Positions 8,841 through 17,700 of a stretch of 64,000 nucleotides of DNA are shown here, piece after piece; the first letter of the stretch is position 1; every line of letters begins with the position of its first letter. The position numbers and the translations under genes are program-made. The stretch is taken from assembly GCF_016937655.1 (NCBI RefSeq), contig NZ_JAFHKL010000007.1:186001-250000 (forward strand), read 5' to 3'. The stretch comes from Chromobacterium alkanivorans. Its GTDB lineage: Bacteria > Pseudomonadota > Gammaproteobacteria > Burkholderiales > Chromobacteriaceae. The notes under the pieces are model-generated. The model did no database searches. It was not told the DNA's origin and was given only the letters and a program-made list of their open reading frames with translations.

Positions 8841-10916
8841 TCAGGTGCGGAAATCGCCCACCAGCGCTTCCAGCCGCGCCGACAGTTCGCGCAGATGGCC
8901 GACCGAGGCGGCCACCTGGCGCACCACGTCGCTATTGCTTTGCGCCATGCTGCTGATGCGCTCCACGTTCTGGGCGATCTCCAGGCTGGCCGCGGATTGC
9001 TCGCGGGTGGAGGAGGCGATGTCGACGATGCTGCCCACCAGGCCGTGGCTGCGGTCCAGCACGGTCTGCATCGCCTGGTTGGCGTCTTCGGCGATGGAGA
9101 CGCTGTTGCCCACCAACTGGCTGCTCTTTTGCACATCGCTGACCGCGTCGCGGGTTTCCTGGCCGATGGCGTTGACGATGCGGCTGATCTCCACCGTGGC
9201 CTCGGCGGTGCGGCCGGCCAGATTGCGCACTTCGTCCGCCACCACGGCGAAGCCGCGGCCCATCTCGCCGGCGCGCGCGGCTTCGATCGCCGCGTTCAGC
9301 GCCAACAGATTGGTCTGGTCGGCGATGTCCTTGATCACGTTGACGATGGTGCTGACTTCGGCCGAACGCGCGCCCAGGCCGTTCACCCGTTCCGCCAGCG
9401 CGTGCATATTGTCGGTCATGCGGCGGATTTCGGCGGTGACCTGGTTGACGGTGGCGACGCTCTGTTCGGTCAGGCTGCCGGTTTCCCGCGCGGTGCTTTC
9501 CGCCAGCTGCGCGGTGTTGGCGATGTGCTGCACGCTGACGGTCACTTCCTCCACGCCGGCCGCGGTGGCGCTGGCCGCGTCCGATTGCGAGGCGGAGGCG
9601 CTTTCCACCTGGCGCGCGGACTCCTGCAAGGACACCGCGGCGGCGGTGACCGCCTGGCTCTGCTCGCGCACTTCCACGAACATGTCGCGCAGGCTGGCGA
9701 TGAAGCGGTTGAAGGCGTCGGCGGTGCGGCCGATTTCGTCGCGGTTGCGGATCGGGATGCGGATGGTCAGGTCGCCCTTGCCGGAGGCCAGTTGTTCCAT
9801 GGTGGCGGCCAGGTGGTTCAGCGGCCGGGTCAGCGCGCGCACCACGCCGGCCAGCACCAGCAGGATCAGCGCCAGCGCCACCGCGCCTATCAGCACCGCG
9901 GTCAGGCTTTGCCGGCGCGCGTCGGCGGTGATGGCTGCGGTGGGGATGCTGACGCCCAGCGTCCAGAACTGGCCGGTATTGGCCACTTTCACCGGGTGGA
10001 AGAAGTGGGTGAAGCCGCCGGCCTCGTAGACGAAGTCCTCGCCCTGCTTGATCTTGCCCAGATAGGGCGTCAGCGGGCTGTCCTTGGGCGCCGGCTTGCC
10101 CAGCAGGCCGGCTTCCGGATTCACCACGTAGAGGCCGCCTTCGGACAGCATGCTGACGTAGCCGGTTTCATACAGCCGGATCTGGCCGAATTTCTTTTGC
10201 AGGTCGTCCAGCGCGATGTCGGTGGCCGACACGCCCAGCATTTTGCCGGCGGCGTCCTTGATCACCACGGCCAGCGAGCTTTCCAGGATCTTGCGGTTCT
10301 GCACTTCGTAGGGGTAGGGCTCGGTGATGGTGTCGCGGCCGCGCTGCTTGGGCACGTAGTAGAAATCGCCCCAGCCCGGTTTTTCGTAGTCGGGCTGATA
10401 GCTTTCCGGGTGCTCCTTGAACTTGGGGAATTCCTTGACCCGGTCCGTCGACATCATCACGTCCATCTGCGCCTTGCCCTTGTCGTTCTTGGTGACGTAG
10501 GGCTGGTAGCGGCCGGTGGGGTCGTGGCGCGGCCAGTCCATGCGGAAGCCGTTGTCGTTGCCGTCGAAGGCGTTGGGCTCCCACAGCATCCACAGGCCCA
10601 CCGATTGCGGCGCGTTGTCCAGCATCTGCTGTATCGTGTTGTCGGTGTGCTTGCGGTCCGGGTGGGCGACGCGCTGTATGCCCTGCACCGCGTCGGCCAG
10701 GTGGCGCGGCAGGGTGAAGTTGCGCGCGAAGTCGCTTTCCGCGTCCTTGGCGTAGCTGCTGGCCTGTTCCGAGGCCAGCTTGTAGCCCTGGTCCACCGCC
10801 GAGCTGTAGCTCTGCCAGGCGATCAGGCCAATCATGACGGCGAAGCCGACGGCGATGGCGGCGGCGGCCACCAGGATGATGCGGGTGCTCAGGCGGCCCC
10901 ATTTCTGCTGTTCCAT
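8841..10916 (-). CDS. Methyl-accepting chemotaxis protein with dCache sensor
   Basis: 691 aa. TM1 about residues 12-34, a ~310-residue periplasmic double-Cache domain ([33 protein letters not shown]), TM2 about 345-366, HAMP ([20 protein letters not shown]), then a methyl-accepting signalling domain whose hairpin tip contains [19 protein letters not shown] and [13 protein letters not shown]. Transmits ligand binding to CheA/CheW. dCache receptors often bind amino acids or carboxylates; the ligand here is unknown. ATG 10916 follows GGGGAAAGAAG. Confidence 0.95.
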   Translation of the reverse strand: MEQQKWGRLSTRIILVAAAAIAVGFAVMIGLIAWQSYSSAVDQGYKLASEQASSYAKDAESDFARNFTLPRHLADAVQGIQRVAHPDRKHTDNTIQQMLDNAPQSVGLWMLWEPNAFDGNDNGFRMDWPRHDPTGRYQPYVTKNDKGKAQMDVMMSTDRVKEFPKFKEHPESYQPDYEKPGWGDFYYVPKQRGRDTITEPYPYEVQNRKILESSLAVVIKDAAGKMLGVSATDIALDDLQKKFGQIRLYETGYVSMLSEGGLYVVNPEAGLLGKPAPKDSPLTPYLGKIKQGEDFVYEAGGFTHFFHPVKVANTGQFWTLGVSIPTAAITADARRQSLTAVLIGAVALALILLVLAGVVRALTRPLNHLAATMEQLASGKGDLTIRIPIRNRDEIGRTADAFNRFIASLRDMFVEVREQSQAVTAAAVSLQESARQVESASASQSDAASATAAGVEEVTVSVQHIANTAQLAESTARETGSLTEQSVATVNQVTAEIRRMTDNMHALAERVNGLGARSAEVSTIVNVIKDIADQTNLLALNAAIEAARAGEMGRGFAVVADEVRNLAGRTAEATVEISRIVNAIGQETRDAVSDVQKSSQLVGNSVSIAEDANQAMQTVLDRSHGLVGSIVDIASSTREQSAASLEIAQNVERISSMAQSNSDVVRQVAASVGHLRELSARLEALVGDFRT

Positions 10917-11409
10917 TCTTCTTTCCCCAATACCTTGCGAAGCTTGTTATAGGGCGGTCTGCCGCGGCAGCGCGCGAGCGGAGGCGAAGCCCGGCGTCTT
11001 GCCCTTATTTATAGACATTAAAGCCAGAGGCTCGCGCCGGTCCATGCCGACGCGTTAAAAGCGGGCCGCCGCGCGGCGGAACGTGGGGAGCGCGCCACAA
11101 GGGCCGCGGCGGCAATATTTACAGCCGCGTGACAAGCGACGGCGCGCCGCGTTATCTAGCAGGCTTTGCGCGAGCTTGACGGTGAATTCGCATGTCATGC
11201 GAGGCCGCTAATTTGGCCGCCGGGCTAATGGAATACCTTGCAAATGCCGATAGCGGAGTTGATGCTGAAGAAAGGCGCGCCCGGGCGGCATCGGGCGGGC
11301 CGGTCCATTTGCGCCGGCGATATCGGCCGGCGAGGTCCCGGTGACAGGGTGGCGGAGACGCATGCGCGCGGCCGGCGGCACAGGCGCGCGGCGGGATAAA
11401 GAGCACAGA
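10917..11409. other. Intergenic region between divergent MCP and HD-GYP genes
   Basis: 493 bp without a convincing gene. On the + strand TAAT (11227) and GCCGATAG (11247) are spaced roughly like a flagellar sigma-28 promoter (TAAA, GCCGATAA) upstream of the HD-GYP gene. The match is imperfect and the spacer one base long. Nothing else recognised. Confidence 0.25.
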
Positions 11410-12624
11410 ATGATCAAGTGCATAGAAGTGGCCGATCTCAAGGTGGGCATGTACATCCACGATCTGAACTGCGATTGGATGTCGCACCCCTTTTTGCTTA
11501 AGCGTTTTCTGGTCAAGGACGAGGAAGAGATCCGCAAGATTGCCGACTCCGGCATTCACGAGGTGTACATAGACACGCGCAAGGGGATGGACTTGCCCTC
11601 CGCGCCCACCGCCACCGAGGTGAAGAAGCAGTTGGAGGAGCAGATCCGCGAGTTCGGCAGCAACGAGACCATCCTGGAGCGGCAGGTGGAGGCCGGCGCC
11701 GAGTTCGGCCGCGCCCAGCTGATCCACAGCGAAGCCAACCAGATCATCCAGGGCATTCTCAAGGACGTGCGGCTGGGCAAGCAGGTGGAGCTGGAGATGG
11801 TGGAGCCGTCGGTGACCAAGATGACCTCGTCCATCCTGCGCAACGGCGGCGCGCTGCTGTCGCTGTGCCGGATCAAGGACAAGGACAACTACACCTTCCA
11901 GCATTCGGTCAGCGTAGGCGCGTTGATGGTCAGCTTCTGCAACGCGATGGGCATGAGCAAGGAAGTGATCCATCACGCCGGCATCGGCGGCATGCTGCAC
12001 GATATCGGCAAGATGAAGATTCCGGACCGCATCCTCAACAAGCCGGGCAAATTGACCGAGCAGGAGTTCACGGTGATGAAGTGCCATGTGGTGGAGAGCA
12101 AGCAGATCCTGCTGCAAACCACCGGCATTTCCGAAACCGCGGTGCTGGTGGCGGCGCAGCACCACGAGCGTCACGACGGCAGCGGCTATCCGGCCGGGCT
12201 CAAGGGCGAGGAGATCTCGCAGCTGGGGCAGATGGCGGCCATTGTCGACGTCTACGACGCGCTGACTTCGGACCGTTGCTACCACAAGGGCATGGCGCCC
12301 ACCGACGCCTTGCGCAAGATCTACGAGTGGTCCAAGTTCCACTTCAATCCGCAGCTGGTGCAGGCTTTCATGCGCAGCATAGGCATTTATCCGATCGGCA
12401 CCCTGGTGCGCCTGGAGAGCGGCCGGCTGGGCGTGGTGGTGGAGCAGAACGAGAGCAATCTGATCTCGCCCAAGGTGAAGGTGTTCTTCAGCACCAAGAG
12501 CAATGTCTACATCCCGCCGGAGATGGTGGACTTGTCGCGAGGCATGGGCTTCGGCGGCGGCGACCGCATCGTCAAGCATGAGTCGCCGGACAAGTGGAAG
12601 ATAGATCCGCTGCGTTTCCTATAG
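11410..12624 (+). CDS. HD-GYP cyclic-di-GMP phosphodiesterase with DUF3391
   Basis: 404 aa. Residues 1-60 (IEVADLKVGMYIHDL) are the DUF3391 N-terminal domain. The HD-GYP domain spans about 140-325, with the metal pair His197-Asp198 in GGMLHDIGKMKIPDRILNKP, HHERHDGSGYP with Gly259-Tyr260-Pro261, and a PilZ-like C-terminal tail (IGTLVRLESGRLGVVVEQN). Expected to hydrolyse c-di-GMP, lowering biofilm and raising motility. ATG 11410 follows AAAGAGCACAGA; an upstream in-frame start at 11341 would add an Arg/Gly-rich leader. Confidence 0.92.
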   Translation: MIKCIEVADLKVGMYIHDLNCDWMSHPFLLKRFLVKDEEEIRKIADSGIHEVYIDTRKGMDLPSAPTATEVKKQLEEQIREFGSNETILERQVEAGAEFGRAQLIHSEANQIIQGILKDVRLGKQVELEMVEPSVTKMTSSILRNGGALLSLCRIKDKDNYTFQHSVSVGALMVSFCNAMGMSKEVIHHAGIGGMLHDIGKMKIPDRILNKPGKLTEQEFTVMKCHVVESKQILLQTTGISETAVLVAAQHHERHDGSGYPAGLKGEEISQLGQMAAIVDVYDALTSDRCYHKGMAPTDALRKIYEWSKFHFNPQLVQAFMRSIGIYPIGTLVRLESGRLGVVVEQNESNLISPKVKVFFSTKSNVYIPPEMVDLSRGMGFGGGDRIVKHESPDKWKIDPLRFL

Positions 12625-12652
12625 CGGGGCGGAGCGCCCCGCGCCGCTCAGG

Positions 12653-13378
12653 CTAGCGGTAATCCCCCCACACGGTCTGCATCGCCGCCACCGCGGCCAG
12701 CGCCGCGGTTTCGGTGCGCAGGATGCGCGGCCCCAGCTTCAGCGGCGTCCAGCCGGCGTCCAGCGCCGCGGCCTCTTCGCGGGCTGAGTAGCCGCCCTCC
12801 GGCCCCGCCATCAGCCAGGCGCGCGCGGGCGCGGCGGCGATGTCGGCCAGGCGCTGGGTGCCCGCCGGCGACAGGATCAGCCGCGCGTCGGCGGCCGGCG
12901 GCTGTTTCAGCCATTGCTCCAGCGACAGGATGGGCAATACTTGAGGAATGGCGTTGCGGCCGCTTTGCTCGCAGGCGGAAATCACGATCTCCTGCCAGCG
13001 CGCCACGCGCTTGTCGGCGCGCTCGCCGGACAGCTTGACGATGGAGCGTTCCGCGGCGATGGGCTGAAACGCGGACACGCCCATCTCCACGCCTTTTTGC
13101 AGGGTGAACTCCATTTTGTCGCCGCCGGAGATGGCCTGGGCCAGGCCCAGCCAGATCGGCGTTTCACGTGAAACCTCGTCGAAGCCTTCGATGCGGCAGT
13201 GGGCGTCGCGTTTCATCACCGCGTCCAGCGTGGCGGAATACTCGCCGCCGCGGCCGTTGAACAGGGTGACGGCGTCGCCGGCATTGAGCCTCAGCACCTG
13301 GACATGGCGCACCACGGTGTCCGGCAAGGCCAGCGTTTGGCCGACGCTAAGGTCGGCGTCAATGTAAAACCTGGGCAT
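12653..13378 (-). CDS. rsmE: 16S rRNA m3U1498 methyltransferase
   Basis: 241 aa SPOUT methyltransferase. N-terminal PUA-like domain (PRFYIDADLSVGQTL, VLRLNAGDAVTLFNG), then the knotted SAM site: QAISGGDKMEFTLQKGVEMG, ERSIVKLSGERADKR, SACEQSGRNAIPQ, MAGPEGGYSAREE and LGPRILRTETAAL. N3-methylates U1498 of 16S rRNA. Convergent with the HD-GYP gene; divergent from the IMPase gene across 91 bp. A parS-like palindrome lies inside the gene. Confidence 0.96.
   Translation of the reverse strand: MPRFYIDADLSVGQTLALPDTVVRHVQVLRLNAGDAVTLFNGRGGEYSATLDAVMKRDAHCRIEGFDEVSRETPIWLGLAQAISGGDKMEFTLQKGVEMGVSAFQPIAAERSIVKLSGERADKRVARWQEIVISACEQSGRNAIPQVLPILSLEQWLKQPPAADARLILSPAGTQRLADIAAAPARAWLMAGPEGGYSAREEAAALDAGWTPLKLGPRILRTETAALAAVAAMQTVWGDYR
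13161..13174. promoter_or_regulatory. parS-like site
   Basis: GTTTCACGTGAAAC, identical to the 14-bp core of the ParB-binding consensus TGTTTCACGTGAAACA. Lies inside rsmE, as chromosomal parS sites often lie within genes. Same sequence at 43741. Confidence 0.75.
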
Positions 13379-13469
13379 GACGTATTGAAAGTCGCTGTTG
13401 ATACCGGTATTTTGCTTTGTTTGCTGCGATTGCAGCAAATGGGATTGCAGCGGCCTTGGGGGAAAACGA

Positions 13470-14261
13470 ATGCAGGTGCTGGAACAGGTGATGCAGGTGC
13501 TCAGGGAAGTGGCGCGCGACGAGGTGATGCCGCGCTTTTTGCGCGTGGGCAAAAGCCGCAAGGACGACGGCACGCTGTTCACCGAGGCCGACATGGCTTG
13601 CCAGCAGGCGCTGCAGGCCGCCTTGCCGCGCATTCTGCCTCACCCGGTGCTGGGCGAGGAGATGGAATTGGCCGAGCAAGACCGGCTGTGGGCGGAAAAC
13701 CAGGACGGCCTGTGGGTGGTGGACCCGATAGACGGCACCACCAACTTCGTCAACGGCCTGCCGTATTTCGCCATCTCCGTCGGCCTGATGGTGGGCGGCA
13801 AGAGCCGCTTGGGCGTGATCTACAACCCGGTGTCCCAGGAAATGTTCTACGCCAGCCGCGGCGAGGGCGCTTATCTGAACGGCCAGCGCCTGCCCTTGAA
13901 AACCGTGGTCAACACCATGTGCGACGCCATCGCCAGCGTGGAGGTCAAATACTTGCGCTCCGGCAAGCTGGCCGCGCGCATCGGCAGCACCTGCCCCTGC
14001 GGCAGCCTGCGCAATCTGGGCTCCAGCACGCTGGACTGGTGTTATCTGGCGGCCGGACGCTACGATCTCTATCTGCACGGCGGCCAGCGGCTGTGGGATT
14101 ACGCCGCCGGCGCGGTGATCCTGGAAGAGGCCGGGGGTCAGATCGCCAGCCTCAACAGCGACGACTACTGGAGCGACGTGATCTGGAAGCGCTCCGCCAT
14201 CGCCGCGCTGAATCCGGAGCTGTTCTCCCAATGGCACCGCTGGGTGCGCGCCAACCAATAG
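13470..14261 (+). CDS. Inositol monophosphatase family protein
   Basis: 263 aa, SuhB/HisN-like. Metal-binding motifs are present: the acidic pair in LGEEME (63-64), VVDPIDGTTNFVNG (Asp85, Asp88, Gly89, Thr90) and WDYAAGAVILEEAGG near the C-terminus. Dephosphorylates a sugar or inositol phosphate; some members instead act as 3'-phosphoadenosine nucleotidases or histidinol phosphatases, and the substrate cannot be fixed here. ATG 13470 follows TTGGGGGAAAAC. Confidence 0.9.
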   Translation: MQVLEQVMQVLREVARDEVMPRFLRVGKSRKDDGTLFTEADMACQQALQAALPRILPHPVLGEEMELAEQDRLWAENQDGLWVVDPIDGTTNFVNGLPYFAISVGLMVGGKSRLGVIYNPVSQEMFYASRGEGAYLNGQRLPLKTVVNTMCDAIASVEVKYLRSGKLAARIGSTCPCGSLRNLGSSTLDWCYLAAGRYDLYLHGGQRLWDYAAGAVILEEAGGQIASLNSDDYWSDVIWKRSAIAALNPELFSQWHRWVRANQ

Positions 14262-14268
14262 CCCGGCT

Positions 14269-14616
14269 TCAGCCGCGGAACATGAAATAGACCGCGCCCA
14301 CCAGGCACAGCCCGGCCCAGACGTAATCCCAGCGGAAGGGCTGGTTCATGTAAAACACCGCGAACGGTATGAATACCGACAGCGATATCACTTCCTGAAT
14401 GATCTTCAGCTGCGACAAGCTCATCGCGCCGTAGCCTATGCGGTTGGCCGGCACCTGCAGCAAATACTCGAACAAGGCGATGCCCCAGCTGGCCAGCGCG
14501 GCCAGCCACCAGGGCTTGGACGACATGTCCTTCAGGTGGGCGTACCAGGCGAAGGTCATGAACACATTGGACAACACCAGCAACAGCGGCGTCAACAGAT
14601 AGGGCGAGAGATTCAT
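14269..14616 (-). CDS. DUF486/DMT family small membrane protein
   Basis: 115 aa with four hydrophobic helices. WYAHLK, SWGIALFEYLLQVPANRIGY and LKIIQEVISLSVF are conserved blocks of DUF486, distant relatives of EamA/SMR transporters. Function unknown, presumably a small transporter. ATG overlaps the spacing to the upstream zinc-ribbon gene (9 bp), suggesting cotranscription. Confidence 0.85.
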   Translation of the reverse strand: MNLSPYLLTPLLLVLSNVFMTFAWYAHLKDMSSKPWWLAALASWGIALFEYLLQVPANRIGYGAMSLSQLKIIQEVISLSVFIPFAVFYMNQPFRWDYVWAGLCLVGAVYFMFRG

Positions 14617-14625
14617 GATGCGCGC

Positions 14626-14817
14626 TCAGCGGCCGGCGTTCCAGTTGGCGACGGCTTCTTTCTTGTTGTCGGCCTGAGCGCCGATGGCGCCGCAGTTGCC
14701 GTTGTCCGGATAGCGGCTGCATTGCACCCAGAAGCGGCGGGAGCCGGCCTTGACCAGCAGGGCGGGCGCGCCGCATTTGGGGCAGGGTCTGAGGGCGGTT
14801 TGCGGTGTTTGGCTCAT
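14626..14817 (-). CDS. Small zinc-ribbon protein (Lar-like)
   Basis: 63 aa starting MSQTPQTALRPCPKCGAP. One CPKC knuckle, then VQCSRYPDNGNC, and an Ala/Asn tail (KKEAVANWNAGR) that resembles the end of Lar-type restriction-alleviation and topoisomerase zinc-ribbon families (AIEAWNRR). A start nine codons upstream (14844) has a GGGG site close to it and cannot be excluded. Function unknown. Confidence 0.65.
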   Translation of the reverse strand: MSQTPQTALRPCPKCGAPALLVKAGSRRFWVQCSRYPDNGNCGAIGAQADNKKEAVANWNAGR

Positions 14818-14889
14818 GGCGGAAAGTCCGGCTGAAACCGGCATCTTACCCCAAGCCGCCGCGTGATGGCGGCGGCATGGGGTCAGCGC

Positions 14890-16224
14890 TTAGCGGCGCG
14901 CTTTCAGCGCCGCCGCGGCCGAAACCGCCGGATCCGCCGCCTTGACGAAGTTGGCGACGTAGCCGCCCAACAGCTTATGGGTGTGGGTGGTGGGGTGCAG
15001 CACGTCCCAGAACACGAAGGCGTCCGGATTGCCGCATTCCGCGCGCGGTTTCTGCTCCCAGATATAGGGCAGGCTGGCGTTGCCGGCGATGTCCAGGCAG
15101 GACTGGGTGGCGTTGCTGACCTGGTACTTGGCCGGGTTGTCGAGCAAGTCGTCGAACAGGGTGTTGCTGTCGAACAGGTTCAGCTTCAGCGTGCTGCCGT
15201 ACTTCTGTTGCAATTGCGTCACCAGCAGCGCCAGTTTGGCGTTGTAATCGCGCACCTGCGGCGCCAGCGCGGCGGCCTTGCCGCTGGCCTGGGCCGCAGG
15301 AGTGCGGGCCAGATTGGGCAGGTTCAGCACCACGATGTGGCGCGCGCCGGCGGTGATGACGCGTTCCAGCGCCTTGCCCTGGTCGGCGATCACCTGGTCC
15401 ACGGTGCGGCCGTAGTTGAGCAGGTCGTTGCCGCCTATCAGCATGGTGAACAGGGTGTTTTCCGGCCGGTAGTTGGCGGCCTTCTGCATGTATTGCGACC
15501 ACGATTCCACCTGCTGCAGCAAGCCCGGCACCACCAGGTGCTGATCGCCGGCGGAGCCGCCTATCGCCCAGTTGTAGATCGGCAGCTTCAACTGCTCGGC
15601 CAGATACTCCACCCAAACTCGGTCATTGCTGAAGCGGCCGATGAACCAGCTCTTGGCGTTGGGCAGCCGCCATTGCGAGGCGCCGTACATGTTCTGAGTG
15701 TCGGACAGGCTGTCGCCGAACACGATCAGCTTGTTGACGCGCGCCGGCTGGCTGGCGCTGTCCTGGCTCCAGATGGTGTGGTTGTAGGACATCTGGTTGT
15801 TGGCGGCGGCGTACAGCGCCACCGGGCGGTTGACGCCCTTGGCCGCCAGCGTTTTCTGGCAGACCCCGGCCAGGGTGTCCTGAGCCACGTCGCTGTAGAA
15901 CATGTTCTTCAGCGCGACGATGCTGCCGGACCACCAGTAGCCGTTGACGCGGTAGTAGTCGCCGCTGCTGGGGTCCAGCGCCCAGTGGTAGCTGGTTTGC
16001 GGCTTGCCGGCGTTCATGTCCAGCCGGTAATAGCAGCGCAGATAGGTGTAGGTGGCGGCTCCCATCGCCACGGCCGGCTTGGCCGCCGCGGCCTTGACCT
16101 GGGCTTCGCTGAGCGGCCCGCCCGGGGACAGATAGTCCAATTGCGGGTCCAGCTGGGCATGGGCCTGGCTGGCGGCGAACAGGCCGGCGGCGGCCAGCAG
16201 GCCGCGTAGCAGTTGAGGTTTCAT
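14890..16224 (-). CDS. Secreted GDSL/SGNH phospholipase, thermolabile-haemolysin-like (paralogue 1)
   Basis: 444 aa. Signal peptide cleaved near QAHA|Q. Residues 55-160 form an N-terminal domain (TYTYLRCYYR, DPSSGDYYRVNGYWWS) of the kind found in Vibrio thermolabile haemolysin/lecithinase. The SGNH domain has VFGDSLSD (Ser172), GGS, IGGNDLLNY (Asn266) and WDVLHPTTHTH (Asp407, His410). Likely hydrolyses phospholipids outside the cell. A paralogue lies at 17701-19068, with a methyltransferase gene between them. Phospholipase activity is inferred from the family. Confidence 0.88.
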   Translation of the reverse strand: MKPQLLRGLLAAAGLFAASQAHAQLDPQLDYLSPGGPLSEAQVKAAAAKPAVAMGAATYTYLRCYYRLDMNAGKPQTSYHWALDPSSGDYYRVNGYWWSGSIVALKNMFYSDVAQDTLAGVCQKTLAAKGVNRPVALYAAANNQMSYNHTIWSQDSASQPARVNKLIVFGDSLSDTQNMYGASQWRLPNAKSWFIGRFSNDRVWVEYLAEQLKLPIYNWAIGGSAGDQHLVVPGLLQQVESWSQYMQKAANYRPENTLFTMLIGGNDLLNYGRTVDQVIADQGKALERVITAGARHIVVLNLPNLARTPAAQASGKAAALAPQVRDYNAKLALLVTQLQQKYGSTLKLNLFDSNTLFDDLLDNPAKYQVSNATQSCLDIAGNASLPYIWEQKPRAECGNPDAFVFWDVLHPTTHTHKLLGGYVANFVKAADPAVSAAAALKARR

Positions 16225-16399
16225 AGCGACTTTCCCGATACGTGATTTGAGTCAAGCTGTCTGTTGTATGCCGTCTAGCGCGGCCGTTGCGGCGTGGTGC
16301 CGTATCGGGATATTTAAGTATTTACAGGTGAAAATAAACGGTAATTTTAAGTTATGCGTAAAAATGCCATATGGCTTAAACGCTGTGGTTTTTCATGCG

Positions 16400-16424
16400 A
16401 AAACGCCCGCGCAAGGCGGGCGTT
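16400..16424 (-). terminator. Terminator after the methyltransferase gene
   Basis: 9-bp stem AACGCCCGC / GCGGGCGTT around GCAAG; on the minus strand it ends in GTTTTC. Confidence 0.65.
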
Positions 16425-16485
16425 CACTGAGATTGGATGTGACGGCGGCAGCTAGGGCGGGGGCCTAAGCCGTCAAGAGCACAGA

Positions 16486-17499
16486 TCAGACGCTGAGCGC
16501 GACGATCTTCAAGGGATGCTTGCCGTCCGGGCTGGGGAAGTCCGCGTCCGGGGCGATCCATTCCGCCGCGCGCACTTCGCGGCCGGCCTTGGCCGCGCTG
16601 CGCTTGAGCGCTTCCAGCCAGTCGTCGCCGTCCACCTGCGCGACGTTGTTGCAGCAGATCAGCGTGCCGCCGGGCGCGGTGGCCAGCAGTGCCGGCTTGA
16701 ACAGCGCCTGGTAGTCGTTGATCAGGTCCACCACGCCGAAGGGGCTCTTGGAGTAGCGCGGCGGGTCCAGGAACACCAGGTCGAACTGGCGAGCTTCCAG
16801 TTTGGGGAAGGGCGGCATTTTCTTGCCGCGCACGCGCTCCGGCTGGCCGATGCCGGACAGCTGGCGGATGGCGGCGAACACATCGCTCTGCACGCAGCGC
16901 GGCCGAGTGGCCAGCAGGTTGAGCTTGGCGTTGGCGCGGCCCACGCTGAGGCTGGATTCGGCGAAGTCCACGTTCATCACGAAGCTGGCGCCGGCCTTGG
17001 CCGCGGCCACGCCGACGCCGCAGGTGTAGGCGAACAGATTGAGCACGCTCTTGCCGGCGGCCAGCTGCATCACGTGGCGGCGCGCGGCGCGCAAATCCAG
17101 GAACAGCCACGGGTCCTGGCCCTTGTGGCGGGCGCGGTAGTGGTAGTTGACGCCCAGTTCGCGGATGGTGTGGTCGGCTTCGGCCTCGGCCTGTTGTTCC
17201 AGCGTCAGCGCGTTGCCGATGCGGGAGTTGTCGGCGCTGCGGTCGTTGTAGAGCAGCGGCAGGCCGGGATGGCTGGCCTGGTAGTGGGCGCGGATCGCCG
17301 CCAGTTCGTCCTCGCTCAGTGGCTGGTGGAAGGTCTGGGCCAGCAGCTGCTCGCCGTAGCGGTCCACGGTCAGGCCGGGCGCGCCTTCCACGCTGCCGTG
17401 GAACAGGCGGTAACAATTGGTGTCTTCGGCTTGCAGCCGGGCGATCAGTTCTGCGCGCGCGGCTTCGGCGCTCTGCAGCAATGGGGTCAGGGAGGACAT
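16486..17499 (-). CDS. Class I SAM-dependent methyltransferase (RlmI-like)
   Basis: 337 aa. VLNLFAYTCGVGVAAAKAGA is the SAM-binding loop and LVFLDPPRYSKSPFG the catalytic DPPxF-type motif of the RlmI/RlmK rRNA methyltransferase group. NCYRLFHGSVEGAPGLTVDRYG is a typical RlmI-family segment. There is no N-terminal PUA domain of the length seen in E. coli RlmI (396 aa), so the exact rRNA target is uncertain. ATG 17499 chosen with GAAGG upstream; a longer frame to 17595 starts with Pro/Arg-rich sequence. Confidence 0.8.
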   Translation of the reverse strand: MSSLTPLLQSAEAARAELIARLQAEDTNCYRLFHGSVEGAPGLTVDRYGEQLLAQTFHQPLSEDELAAIRAHYQASHPGLPLLYNDRSADNSRIGNALTLEQQAEAEADHTIRELGVNYHYRARHKGQDPWLFLDLRAARRHVMQLAAGKSVLNLFAYTCGVGVAAAKAGASFVMNVDFAESSLSVGRANAKLNLLATRPRCVQSDVFAAIRQLSGIGQPERVRGKKMPPFPKLEARQFDLVFLDPPRYSKSPFGVVDLINDYQALFKPALLATAPGGTLICCNNVAQVDGDDWLEALKRSAAKAGREVRAAEWIAPDADFPSPDGKHPLKIVALSV

Positions 17500-17625
17500 C
17501 GGGGGCCTTCGCTTGCGGTTCCGGGCCGGCTCGCTGCTTGGGGGCGGGCGCGCCGGAAAATCCTTCATTGTATGCCTTGCCGCAGCCGCGCTCAAATGCG
17601 CGTCCGGAAAAGCCCTTGCAAAACA

Positions 17626-17649
17626 ACAGGCCGCCGGTGGGCGGCCTGT
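17626..17649 (-). terminator. Terminator after GDSL paralogue 2
   Basis: 10-bp perfect stem ACAGGCCGCC / GGCGGCCTGT with a 4-base loop, followed on the minus strand by TGTTTTGC. Confidence 0.75.
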
Positions 17650-17700
17650 CGGGGAAGGGCTGGGTCGCTTGCTTGATTCAATCGATTTTAGAACCGGTCC